Assembly: GCA_011523845.1 (NCBI GenBank)
Contig: WTFV01000048.1
Coordinates: 1 to 59,083, forward strand
DNA from: Acidobacteriota bacterium
Lineage (GTDB): Bacteria > Acidobacteriota > Vicinamibacteria > Vicinamibacterales > UBA8438
DNA length: 59,083 nt
Reading direction: 5' to 3'
Part shown: piece by piece, positions 50,458 to 59,063 of the stretch
How the letters are laid out: each line of letters starts with the position of its first letter
Position numbering within the stretch: position 1 is the first letter of the stretch
Translations under genes and position numbers: made by a program
Notes under the pieces: model-generated
The model's input: the letters and a program-made list of their open reading frames with translations, nothing else
The model's database searches: none
What the model was told of the DNA's origin: nothing

Positions 50458-50970
50458 CTACTCGTAGTACCGCCTGTACATCCCCCGCCGGAACAGGAAC
50501 CCACCGAGCGGCCCGAGCCAAGCCAGGACGTGGTACTTGTAGCCGAGGTCCATCAGCTCGATCAGATTCCCGTCCATGTCCTTCGCGAAGAAGAACGAGT
50601 GGCCGCGCGGCGACCGCTCCGGCCGGCTGACGACCTCGACCCCCTTCGCGACGAGGTAGTCGTACCACTTCTCCGTGTTGCGGACGTCGAAGGCGATGTG
50701 GGTCAGGCCGATCCGGTTCCAGGGGATGTCGACCGGCGGCTGATGCGGCTGGAACTCGAAGATCTCCAGCACGGCGCCCCCGGGCACGCGGATCCAGCCG
50801 ACCTTGCAGCTCGGCGCGTCGGCGTCGACGCCGAAGAAGCTCCGCACGCGGTCCGGCGGCTGGTCGGCGACGCCCACGAGCGGACACCGGAAGACGTCCC
50901 AGTAGAACTGCACCGCCCGATTGAAGTCGGAGACGGTGATGCCGGCGTGGCTGAAGGATCGGGCTCTCAC
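50458..50970 (-). CDS. VOC-family protein, last gene of a redox operon
   Basis: A 170-residue cytoplasmic protein starting with GTG at 50970, which overlaps the stop of the GMC gene (GTGA) and has AGGAG upstream. FSHAGITVSDFNRAVQFYWD, NRIGLTHIAFDVRNTEKWYD, FFFAKDMDGNLIELMDLGYK show one complete VOC domain with ligands His in SHAGI, His in THIAF and Glu in LIELMD. Probably an isomerase, epimerase or dioxygenase acting in the pathway of the two upstream oxidoreductases. Confidence 0.9.
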   Translation of the reverse strand: MRARSFSHAGITVSDFNRAVQFYWDVFRCPLVGVADQPPDRVRSFFGVDADAPSCKVGWIRVPGGAVLEIFEFQPHQPPVDIPWNRIGLTHIAFDVRNTEKWYDYLVAKGVEVVSRPERSPRGHSFFFAKDMDGNLIELMDLGYKYHVLAWLGPLGGFLFRRGMYRRYYE

Positions 50971-52487
50971 GACAGGCTCCTCAGTTCGGTCTCGGCGATG
51001 TGATCGGCCACGCGCAACGCCTGCGCCGCGATGGTCAGGCCCGGGTTGACCGCGGCCGAAGACGGGAAGAACGACGCGTCGACGACGAACAGGTTCTCGA
51101 CGTCGTGCGACCGGCAGAAGGGATCGAGCACGGACGCCCGCGGATCGGTCCCGAAGCAGAGGGTCCCGCACTGGTGCGTCGTGTTCTTCGTCTTGTGGGA
51201 ATGGGTCATCACGAGCCAGTATCCGAGCCGGCGCAGGATCCGCCGCATCTTCCGCACCAACCGCCGGTGCGCGCGCCCGTTGTTGGGGCGGTACTCCAGC
51301 CGGATGCGGCCGTCCGCGCCGACGGTGACCCGGTTGTCCGGCCGCGGCAGGTCCTCGGACAGTGCTAGCCAGTCGATCCCGCGCGCCATCCAGACATCGT
51401 ACGCCCCGGCGGGCACCCAGGAAACGACCGTCTGGCCCATCACGCCGTGCGTCCGGCCCTGCGACTGGATCTGGCCGAGCGGGTAGCGCGTCTTCGGACC
51501 GGCGAAGTAGAAGTCGTTGATCCCCACCGTCTTCTGGAACACCGCGCGGTTCAGCCGGAAGGGATGGAAACCCTGCATCATCGTCGCCAGGTGCGCCATG
51601 TAGCGGCGGCCGACCAGCCCCGACGAGTTCCCCAGCCCGTCCGGGTGCCTCTCGTCCGCCGACCGCAGCAGCAGCGCGGCCGAGTTGACCGCCCCGCAGG
51701 CGACGACGACCAGCGGCGCCTCGACACGCAGGGTCTCCCCATCGCGCTCGATTTCCACCGTCGCAATCCGCCGGCCCGTCGGACCGGTGAGCAGGCGCGT
51801 AGCGAACGCGCGCGTCCAGAGCGTGACGTTCTCCTGCCCGGTCGCCGGCCGGACGCAGCAGACCTCCGCCTCGCTCTTGGCGTGGCGTCGACAGGGGAAC
51901 GAGTTGCAGGTGTTGCAGAGAATGCAGCCGTCCGGCGCCCCCGGATCGATCAACCCGAGCGGCAACGGAGACGGATGCAGGCCCTGCTCGCGCAACCGCG
52001 TCACCGTCTCGGCCATCTGGGGCGCGTGGGGAATCGGCGGGTGCGGATACGGTCCGCGGGGCGGATCGGTCGGGTCGTGCCCGGCTTCGCCGTGCACCTG
52101 GTAGAGCCGCTCGGCCCGTTCGTAGTACGGCTCCAGGGTCGCGTAGTCGATCGGCCACGCCGGAGACACGCCGTCGAGATGCTCCACCGCCCCGAAGTCC
52201 TCTTTCCGCAGCCGGTAGAGGACGCTGCCCCAGAACTTCGTGTTGCCTCCGACGCAGTAGTGCGTGTAGGGCAGGAACGGCCGCCCGCGGCGGTCGAGCC
52301 AGGTTTCCGTCGTGCGATACCGCAGGTGCTTCCAGACGGCGGTCGGATCCCAGTTTTCCGGCTCCCGCGGCACGAAGCCGCCGCGCTCCAGAACCAGGAT
52401 GCGCGCGCCGGTGGACGCGAGCGCCCGCGCCATCGTGCCGCCGCCGGCGCCGCTGCCGATGATGACGAGGTCGAAACGGTGTGGCAT
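50967..52487 (-). CDS. GMC-family oxidoreductase
   Basis: A 506-residue FAD enzyme from the ATG at 52487. The FAD-binding motif is FDLVIIGSGAGGGTMARALA; YCVGGNTKFWGS is the second flavin motif; the C-terminal part has NTTHQCGTLCFG and AAVNPGLTIAAQALRVADHI, with the catalytic histidine region. A cysteine cluster CILCNTCNSFPC in the middle is typical of the glucose-methanol-choline subgroup acting on sugars in Acidobacteria and related bacteria. No signal peptide. It is second in the operon Gfo/Idh/MocA - GMC - VOC. Confidence 0.93.
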   Translation of the reverse strand: MPHRFDLVIIGSGAGGGTMARALASTGARILVLERGGFVPREPENWDPTAVWKHLRYRTTETWLDRRGRPFLPYTHYCVGGNTKFWGSVLYRLRKEDFGAVEHLDGVSPAWPIDYATLEPYYERAERLYQVHGEAGHDPTDPPRGPYPHPPIPHAPQMAETVTRLREQGLHPSPLPLGLIDPGAPDGCILCNTCNSFPCRRHAKSEAEVCCVRPATGQENVTLWTRAFATRLLTGPTGRRIATVEIERDGETLRVEAPLVVVACGAVNSAALLLRSADERHPDGLGNSSGLVGRRYMAHLATMMQGFHPFRLNRAVFQKTVGINDFYFAGPKTRYPLGQIQSQGRTHGVMGQTVVSWVPAGAYDVWMARGIDWLALSEDLPRPDNRVTVGADGRIRLEYRPNNGRAHRRLVRKMRRILRRLGYWLVMTHSHKTKNTTHQCGTLCFGTDPRASVLDPFCRSHDVENLFVVDASFFPSSAAVNPGLTIAAQALRVADHIAETELRSLS

Positions 52488-52498
52488 GCGCTCCGCGG

Positions 52499-53602
52499 TC
52501 AGCCACCGCTCGGTGCGTTGCCCGCGGAACGGCCCGTGCCACCCTCCGCGGTGTCGGCAGCGGTATCAGTCGCCCCGTCGGTCACGCGGGCGGCAGTGCG
52601 TGCAGGCCGGTCGTCCGCCGCGTCGGCGGTCGCGTAGATCCGCTCCATCAGATGCTGATCCGCCATCGCCGCTTCCAGGCTCATCTCGGGAGGGCTTCCC
52701 GTGCGGATCGACCGAGCGAAGTCCCGGTACATCGCCTGGTAGCCGCGGATGTCGCGGAAGCCGGGAAACAGGACTTCCGGCCACGCCGCCCGCCGCCCGC
52801 GCACCAGCACGAACCCCCCGTTCGACTCGAACGTGATGATGCCGTCGCGGCCGAACAGCTTCGACAAGCGTACCCCGCGCAGTAGCGACGGCACCTCCCG
52901 CGAGTAGTACAGCGACCCGACCGCCCCGTTGTCGTAGCGGAAGGCGGCCAGCATGGTCTTCGCCCGTACGTCCGACCCGCTTCGCGCCGGCGGCGGCCGG
53001 TAGCCGTGGATCGACGCGATCGCAGGCCCAAGGCTGTTCGCGATGTGCAGCCAGTGAATGCCCTCCTCGAAGAACGCGTCGCCGCCCGCCATCGCCTCGT
53101 CGTTGCGCCAGTCGCCGGCGGACTTGAACTTCCTGACCAGCGTCGTGAAGTGGGCCAGGACCAACTCGCCAATCGCGCCCTCGGCCAGCAGCCGGCGGAG
53201 ACAGACGGCCAGCGGCTTGTAGTGATCGTTCTCCCCGACCAGCACGATGCGACCCGCCCGGTCGCGCGCCTCCAGTACCTGCTCGAAGTCGGCCATCCGG
53301 GGGAACGCCGGCTTCTCCACCAGCACGTGCTTGCCGGCGGACAGCGCCTGCAGGGTCAGGGCGAGATGAAACCGCGGCGGCACCGCCACGACGACGGCAT
53401 CGACTCCCGAGTCCTCGATGGCGGCACGGTAGTCGCCGTAGCTCCCGACTCCGCCGTGACGCACGCGGCACGCCTCGGCCCTGCTGCGATCCCGGCTGGC
53501 GTAGCTCGGCACGATCTGCTCCCCCAGCCGCCGCAGGTGTCCGCTGTGGACCCCGGTGATGAATCCGCAGCCGAGGAAGGCGACGTGAACGGTCGCTGGC
53601 AC
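52499..53602 (-). CDS. Gfo/Idh/MocA-family oxidoreductase
   Basis: A 367-residue NAD(P)-dependent enzyme. I use a GTG at 53602, which places the Rossmann motif VHVAFLGCGFITGVHSGHL at the start as is normal; a TTG at 53692 would add 30 unstructured residues. HVLVEKPAFPRMADFEQVL carries the EKP catalytic lysine, and GGDAFFEEGIHWLHIANSLG the substrate-binding histidine region. The C-terminal 40 residues are alanine/threonine-rich and disordered. It precedes the GMC gene by 11 bases. The operon probably oxidises a sugar or cyclitol in successive steps. Confidence 0.9.
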   Translation of the reverse strand: MPATVHVAFLGCGFITGVHSGHLRRLGEQIVPSYASRDRSRAEACRVRHGGVGSYGDYRAAIEDSGVDAVVVAVPPRFHLALTLQALSAGKHVLVEKPAFPRMADFEQVLEARDRAGRIVLVGENDHYKPLAVCLRRLLAEGAIGELVLAHFTTLVRKFKSAGDWRNDEAMAGGDAFFEEGIHWLHIANSLGPAIASIHGYRPPPARSGSDVRAKTMLAAFRYDNGAVGSLYYSREVPSLLRGVRLSKLFGRDGIITFESNGGFVLVRGRRAAWPEVLFPGFRDIRGYQAMYRDFARSIRTGSPPEMSLEAAMADQHLMERIYATADAADDRPARTAARVTDGATDTAADTAEGGTGRSAGNAPSGG

Positions 53603-54013
53603 CGCGCCATTATCGGGTACTCGGGAGTCGGCCAGGCGCCGGCGCTTCACGTCCGGTCCAGGCGGCTGCGAGAGATCCGTTACCGTCCTCAAGCCGCGCT
53701 TCGGACCGACACCTGGTCCTGTCCTGCGTCGTGGACATCAACGTTGCCGATACATGACACGCCAGTGCCGGGGCATTGGCGAGACACCCGCTGCAAAGGC
53801 CCCGTACGGCAATCGATGCCCGGCACGACCCACGAGATGCAGCCGCTGCAGGACGGCGCACCGCAACCGGCGCGGCCGGAGCGGGCAAGCCTCGCCTCCA
53901 CGGTCGGCATACCTGCCTTCGAGGCATTCCACGGCCGCGCGGGCCGTCTGTCTCACGCAGGGCGCGGTCACGACCGACATTGGGGCCGTCCGTCTCACGG
54001 GGGTCATCGGGCA
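53603..54013. other. No intact gene; degraded sequence
   Basis: About 410 bases between the Gfo/Idh/MocA start and the barrel remnant. No supported gene. Short stretches could be the decayed 5' part of the outer-membrane protein whose end survives at 54014-54226. Confidence 0.4.
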
Positions 54014-54226
54014 GCGGGCAACTTCGGTTGGCCGAGTTCGGTCACGTTCCGCTACCGCAACGACTTCCTGATTGCCGACCCGCAACTCTCCGTGCATCTG
54101 AACGTGACCGACTGGCTGCGCATCGGGGGTGGCGCAGGCTATCGCTTCGTCGGGCACGCCGGCTCCGACGGCGCGCGGTTGCAGGGATTCACGACGAGTA
54201 TCGGCCTTCAGTTGGGTCCGCCATAG
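54014..54226 (+). pseudogene. C-terminal fragment of an outer-membrane barrel protein
   Basis: The last 70 residues before a stop read AGNFGWPSSVTFRYRNDFLI, ADPQLSVHLNVTDWLRIGGG and AGYRFVG to GFTTSIGLQLGPP, three or four amphipathic beta strands of a barrel end. No start codon, signal peptide or matching upstream strands are found in the same frame. It is a decayed gene or one with frameshifts upstream. Confidence 0.65.
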
Positions 54227-54239
54227 GAACGCGGCAGGC

Positions 54240-54271
54240 GAGTCGCCGGCTCGTGACGGCGCCGGCGACTC
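54240..54271 (+). terminator. Hairpin after the barrel remnant
   Basis: A perfect 11-base stem, GAGTCGCCGGC pairing with GCCGGCGACTC, with a ten-base loop, 13 bases after the stop of the fragment. There is no T run, so it may be a Rho-dependent or processing hairpin. The rest of 54227-54543 is the upstream region of the next receptor gene and has no gene. Confidence 0.55.
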
Positions 54272-54543
54272 GAGGCGCGCGCCGCACAGGAGGGGCGGAG
54301 TTCGATACGACCGTCCTCGGGCCGCAACCCTCGGCCGTCGCAGCCGTACCATTCTCGCGGGCGCCCGCGGGGAAACCGCCTTGGAAGCCGCCTCCCCCCG
54401 TTCGGGGGAATAAGTGCGGCCTCGCACAGGTCCAACATTGCATAGACAGCGGAAGCGGCTGCGTGCCAGCGCCTGCCACTTTCGGGCCGATTGTTGCGTT
54501 GGAACCTGCACCACCCTCGGCCCTCTCCGGAGGAAACGAGACG

Positions 54544-57015
54544 ATGTCCCGAATCGCATGCAACCTTTTCGCGCTCGCGTTGTGCACGGCGAGCGTGTCC
54601 GGCCACGCACTCGCGCAGAGCACCTCGGGCGGAACGACCCATGGCGTACGAATAGCCGGCACCGTGCAGTCTCCCGACGGTTCGCGTCTCCCCGGCGCCA
54701 CGGTGCGAATCTTCGGCACCGCGCTGATCACCACCACGGACAGCGACGGAGCCTACGTGCTCGAGGCCACGCGACCGCCGGGCCGGCTCATCCTGTTCGC
54801 CGAGCTGCCCAATTTCACTAGCGACGACGCGACCATTCAGGTTACGGGACCGCTCAGCACGCGCATCGACTTCATCCTGACCCCGACGTTCGCGTCCGAC
54901 GTGACGGTGATTGCCGAGGTGCCGATGCTGGACGCCACCGACGACGTCAGCCGTATCGAGCTCGCGCCGGAGCAGGTCTCGGTGCTGCCCAGCCTGGGGG
55001 AGCGGGATCTGTTTCGCGCGTTTCAGCTTCTGCCCGGCATCTCCGGCAGCAACGAGGCGTCCTCGGGCCTCTACGTCCGCGGCGGCACGCCCGACCAGAA
55101 CCGCGTCGAGTACGACGGGTTCCGCGTCTACCACGTGGACCACCTGTTCGGGTACTTCAGCGCCTTCAACATGGACGCGGTCGACACGGTCGAGCTCAGC
55201 AAGGGCGGATACGAAGCCCGGCACGGGGGCGCGCTCTCCAGCGTGATGCAGATCACCGGCAAGAGCGGCCGGCTGGATCGAGCGGCCGGCAGCTTCGGCG
55301 CGGGACTGCTGAGCTTCAACGGAGTCTACGAAACGCCGCTCTTCGACAACCGGGGCTCCGGCCTGCTGGCCGTCCGCCGCTCGTTCCAGGGGCCGCTCTA
55401 TGACAGGATCCTCAACCTCTACGACAACAGCCCGGTCCCGGGACGGCCGGGCGGCGGCGGATTCGGTCCGGGCGGCGGACGCTTCTCGGCCTTCAGCAGC
55501 CAGCCGTCATCCAGTTTCTACGACGTCAACGGCAAGCTGCTCTTCAACCCCTCCGCGTCGGACTCGGTCTCCGTTTCGCTGTATCGGGGGAACGACAACC
55601 TGGACAACTCCCGCTCCCTGCAGGTCCCGGAAGGGCTGTTCGAAAGGCTCCTCGCGCGCGGCATCGACCCGGCCGAGCGCGGGCTCGACCCCGACAGCAC
55701 CCTCGACATCACCGACGTGCGCGATTCCGGGAATACCGGCGTCGGGCTGGTCTGGTCGCGGCAGTGGAACTCCAGCGTGCTCAGCGAGGTCTCGCTCGGC
55801 TATTCCCGCTTCCAGGACGTCCGGGACCGGGCCCGGCAGATCGGCTCGAATGCCAATCCCTCCGCCGAGAGCAATCTGGTCGACGACCTCACCTTCAGAG
55901 CGACGGTGCCGATCACGCTGGGCGTCGGCCACACCTTCGAGGGCGGCGTGGAGGTGACCGGGAACAGGCTCTCCTACAGCCTGCAGTCCGGACAGGGGCA
56001 GGGCGCCCGGTTCGGCGCGAACCCTCTCGCCAGCGTGCTCGATCGCGACGAGAGCGGTCGACTGGCGGCGGCCTTCCTCCAGGACCGCTGGTTGATCGGA
56101 TCGCGGTTGCTCCTGGTGCCCGGCGTGCGACTCACGCACTTCGACCGCACGGGCGGCCGCTACACCGAGCCGCGACTCGCCGCGACCCTGTTCGTGACGG
56201 ATACGTTCAAGTTGAAGACGGCCGCCGGCCGCTACTACCAGTTCACGAACCGGATCACGCGCGAGGACGTGCTGCAGGGCAACCGCGAGTTCTGGAGCCT
56301 GTCGGACGGAACGACCGTGCCCGTCGCCGAGGCGACGCATCTGATAGGCGGCGCAAGCTACGAACGCGGCGACCTGCTCGTCGACCTCGAGCTGTTCACG
56401 AAGGACCTGACCGACCTGACACAGTTCGCACCCCGCTTCGCCGCGGCCTCCGATGATCTCGACTACGACGCCTTCTTCTATCGCGGCACGGGCACGGCCC
56501 GCGGGGGCGAACTGCTCGTGCAGAAGCGCTCGGGCCGGCACACCGGTTGGGCGAGCTACACCCTCAGCGCGGTCGAGGAGTCGTTCCCCGATCTGCAGGC
56601 GGCGCCCTTCCCCGCCACCCACGACCAGCGGCACGAGGTGAAGCTGGTGAACCTGTACCAGATGGGCGGCTGGCATCTGTCCCAGACCTGGATCTACGCG
56701 AGCGGCAAGCCGTATACGGAACCGATCGGCCTCGAAACGGTGGATCGGCCGTTCGGCGGAACCATCGATCGCGTGGTCGCGGGGCCGAAAAACGACGGCC
56801 GGCTGCCGTCCTATCACCGTCTGGACGTGGCGCTCAACCGCGAGTTCCTCGTCCGGAACGCCATGCGCGGTGTCTTCAGCCTCACGCTGTTCAACCTGTA
56901 CAACCGCACGAACGTCTGGTACAAGGAGTTCGAGGTCATCGAGGACGAAATCATCGAGAACGACATCCAGCTCATGGGTCGTACGGTGAACGCCGCGGTG
57001 ACGCTGAAGTTCTAG
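54544..57015 (+). CDS. TonB-dependent receptor with carboxypeptidase-regulatory domain
   Basis: An 823-residue outer-membrane receptor from the ATG at 54544, with GGAGG ten bases upstream. The signal peptide is MSRIACNLFALALCTASVSG to LAQ. A CarboxypepD_reg domain spans about 35-105 (RIAGTVQSPDGSRLPGATVR). The plug has a clear pattern (LYVRGGTPDQNRVEYDGFRV and FSAFNMDAVDTVELSKGGYE), then a 22-strand-type barrel ending AAVTLKF. This is a different subfamily from the three Oar-like receptors: shorter, with a terminal F and the classical plug. A glycine/phenylalanine-rich insert lies near PGRPGGGGFGPGGGRFSAF. The neighbour is an exported metallo-hydrolase on the same strand. Confidence 0.94.
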   Translation: MSRIACNLFALALCTASVSGHALAQSTSGGTTHGVRIAGTVQSPDGSRLPGATVRIFGTALITTTDSDGAYVLEATRPPGRLILFAELPNFTSDDATIQVTGPLSTRIDFILTPTFASDVTVIAEVPMLDATDDVSRIELAPEQVSVLPSLGERDLFRAFQLLPGISGSNEASSGLYVRGGTPDQNRVEYDGFRVYHVDHLFGYFSAFNMDAVDTVELSKGGYEARHGGALSSVMQITGKSGRLDRAAGSFGAGLLSFNGVYETPLFDNRGSGLLAVRRSFQGPLYDRILNLYDNSPVPGRPGGGGFGPGGGRFSAFSSQPSSSFYDVNGKLLFNPSASDSVSVSLYRGNDNLDNSRSLQVPEGLFERLLARGIDPAERGLDPDSTLDITDVRDSGNTGVGLVWSRQWNSSVLSEVSLGYSRFQDVRDRARQIGSNANPSAESNLVDDLTFRATVPITLGVGHTFEGGVEVTGNRLSYSLQSGQGQGARFGANPLASVLDRDESGRLAAAFLQDRWLIGSRLLLVPGVRLTHFDRTGGRYTEPRLAATLFVTDTFKLKTAAGRYYQFTNRITREDVLQGNREFWSLSDGTTVPVAEATHLIGGASYERGDLLVDLELFTKDLTDLTQFAPRFAAASDDLDYDAFFYRGTGTARGGELLVQKRSGRHTGWASYTLSAVEESFPDLQAAPFPATHDQRHEVKLVNLYQMGGWHLSQTWIYASGKPYTEPIGLETVDRPFGGTIDRVVAGPKNDGRLPSYHRLDVALNREFLVRNAMRGVFSLTLFNLYNRTNVWYKEFEVIEDEIIENDIQLMGRTVNAAVTLKF

Positions 57016-57332
57016 ATCGACATCGAGGCGCGCGCCTTCCGGACTCTCACCGTGAACCTGCGCCCGCAGACCTCCCGCGGTGAGGAAGCGAACAGGTCCA
57101 CTCCTTCGTGCGGTCGAAAAGAGATGGCGTCCCGCTCTCCAGAAGAGCAGAATAGGGGTCCGCGTCGACGCCCGCGCTGTACGCGGAGGTCGAGCGCGGA
57201 ACGACAGCCGGTCACCCGGCCGAGAATTGCCACGAATCGAACAGACGCAGGAGGAGCTTACCGCTGACTCAATGAAACCTGACAGCTCACGGTCGTAACG
57301 CGCGAGCCGGAATCCCACGGGAGGAGGAACCG
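57016..57332. other. Spacer between receptor and metallo-hydrolase, no gene
   Basis: About 317 bases without a convincing gene, terminator or repeat. The ribosome site GGGAGGAGG of the next gene lies near 57318-57326. A separate promoter for the hydrolase may be here. Confidence 0.4.
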
Positions 57333-58799
57333 ATGATGAAGCGACGCCTGATCTGGTTGTTCGTCGTCACGGTGGCCGTCGGCGGTTGTGAGCAGCTCTC
57401 GCCGGAAATGCAACTGATTCACGACGCCGCCACCGCCCTCGGCGGTGTCGAGGCGGTCGAGCAGGTCGCCACGCTGCGCATCGAGGGCAGCGGGAACAAC
57501 TTCCGGCTGGGTCAGAACCCCACTCCCAGCGCGCCTCTCCCGAGGGCCGCGGTCGAGTCGTACATCGTGGAGGCCGATCTCCGGAATCACCGCATGCGGT
57601 GGGAGATCGCGAGCGCCAACTTTGCCGGGCGGGTGAACACCGCCGTCACCGCCATGGACGCGGACGTGGCGTTCAACGTCGGGCAGGGCGGCGCCCGGCG
57701 GGCGAACGCGAGGGTGGCGAGAGAGCGTCACGCCGAGTTCTACCAGCACCCGCTGACGCTCCTCCAGTCCGCACTGGCCGAGACCGAGGAGGGAATGGCC
57801 GGAACGATGGTCGGCAACCTGCGGCAGGAGTCGGGCGATGACGTCGTCGACGTCACCACGGCCGACGGCAGCGAGCTGACGGTGCATTTCGACGCAGAGT
57901 CCCGGCAGGTGGTGAGGATCGCATCGCTGGCGTACAACTCGAACCTGGGGGACGTCGAGACGGCGACCACCTTCAGGGATTACGCCGATGCGGGCGGACT
58001 GCTGCTGCCCGGGGCGATCACGAAGACGATCGACGGCCAGCCCGTCAGCTTCCTGCGGGTCAGCCACACGGTCGGTGCCGACATCGGCGATCTCGCCGCG
58101 CCGGCCGACGTCGCCTCGGCGCCGGAGCCCGACCCGCCCGCCGCCAACGTGGCGGACGAGGAGCTCGCCGACGGCGTCTGGCTGCTCGCCGGGCAGTCCC
58201 ATCACAGCGTCCTGGTCGAGCTGCCCGAGTCCGCCGTTCTGGTGGAGGCGCCGCAGCACGACACGCGGACGCTGGCCGCCATCGCGCGGGCGCGCGAGCT
58301 GGTGCCGGACAAGCCGCTCAGCCACGTCGTGAACACCCATCATCACTTCGATCACTCGGGCGGCATTCGGGCGGCGGTGGCCGAAGGACTGACCGTCATC
58401 ACCCACGAGACGAACCGGGCCCTGTTCGAGGAGCTCGCGTCCCGGCCGCACACCCTCGTGGCCGATCACCTGGCCCGGCAGCCGGCGGAGCTGATGCTGG
58501 AGACGGTGGCCGGCGACGACACGCTCGAGCTGGGGGAGGGCCGCACGACCATGCAGATTTTCCGGATGGGGGACAATCCCCACGCCGACGGGGCGCTGGT
58601 CGTGTATCTGCCGACCGAGCGGATGCTGATCCAGGCCGACATGTTCATCCCGGGGGTCGGCGGCGAGTTCGCGGAGACCGCGGCGGCGCTGCTCCAGGCC
58701 ATCGAGGATCGCAACCTGCGGGTCGACCAGCTCGTGCCGATTCACGGCGCGGTCCTGCCGCTGAGCGCTCTGGAGGAAGCCGTGGAGGCTGGGAACTAG
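57333..58799 (+). CDS. Metallo-beta-lactamase-fold lipoprotein
   Basis: A 488-residue exported protein from the ATG at 57333. The signal peptide ends in the lipobox VGGC (MMKRRLIWLFVVTVAVGG). Residues about 25-260 are an N-terminal domain similar to lipoprotein-carrier-like or outer-membrane-associated regions. From about 285 the MBL fold: NVADEELADGVWLLAGQSHH, VVNTHHHFDHSGGIRAAVAE (HHHxDH), VITHETNRALF and a final GAVLPLSALEE. The GHT/D zinc loop is altered: MGDNPHADGALVVYLPTERM has His in place of the canonical GHTxGD. Possible lactonase, esterase or sulfatase-type hydrolase. Confidence 0.88.
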   Translation: MMKRRLIWLFVVTVAVGGCEQLSPEMQLIHDAATALGGVEAVEQVATLRIEGSGNNFRLGQNPTPSAPLPRAAVESYIVEADLRNHRMRWEIASANFAGRVNTAVTAMDADVAFNVGQGGARRANARVARERHAEFYQHPLTLLQSALAETEEGMAGTMVGNLRQESGDDVVDVTTADGSELTVHFDAESRQVVRIASLAYNSNLGDVETATTFRDYADAGGLLLPGAITKTIDGQPVSFLRVSHTVGADIGDLAAPADVASAPEPDPPAANVADEELADGVWLLAGQSHHSVLVELPESAVLVEAPQHDTRTLAAIARARELVPDKPLSHVVNTHHHFDHSGGIRAAVAEGLTVITHETNRALFEELASRPHTLVADHLARQPAELMLETVAGDDTLELGEGRTTMQIFRMGDNPHADGALVVYLPTERMLIQADMFIPGVGGEFAETAAALLQAIEDRNLRVDQLVPIHGAVLPLSALEEAVEAGN

Positions 58800-58810
58800 C
58801 GATCTGCCAC

Positions 58811-58990
58811 GTTCGACTCACAGCGCAGGAACGCGAGGTCTGTCGACAGACAGTCCGCAAGCTCAGCGGCGGCAGCGAGAAGGTGCGCCGCGCGCAGATT
58901 CTGCTGAAGGCCGACGCAGACGGGCCAGCGAAGGCGATCTCGACGTTGCGCGACGGCTCGTCGGACCCGTCGAGATCGCCTTCGGCAAGG
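58811..58990 (+). pseudogene. IS630-family transposase remnant
   Basis: VRLTAQEREVCRQTVRKLSG followed by GSEKVRRAQILLKADADGPA matches the first helix-turn-helix of IS630 transposases. The start codon is absent and, after DGPA, the expected continuation (a TD-type helix) is lost by deletion or frameshift. The remaining bases to 59052 read in other frames without similarity. Confidence 0.65.
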
Positions 58991-59063
58991 TCGACCAGCG
59001 CCTCCCGACCATCGAGCGCGTCGTGCTCCCCGGTCCGGACGCGGACGAGTAGGCCCATCTGGA

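Noticed and set aside
53754..54071. A 105-codon frame overlapping the barrel remnant
   Set aside because: It overlaps the barrel-like sequence in another frame and looks like low-complexity translation of GC-rich DNA.
57080..57298. A 72-codon open frame in the spacer before the metallo-hydrolase
   Set aside because: Arginine-rich, no ribosome site, no recognisable feature.
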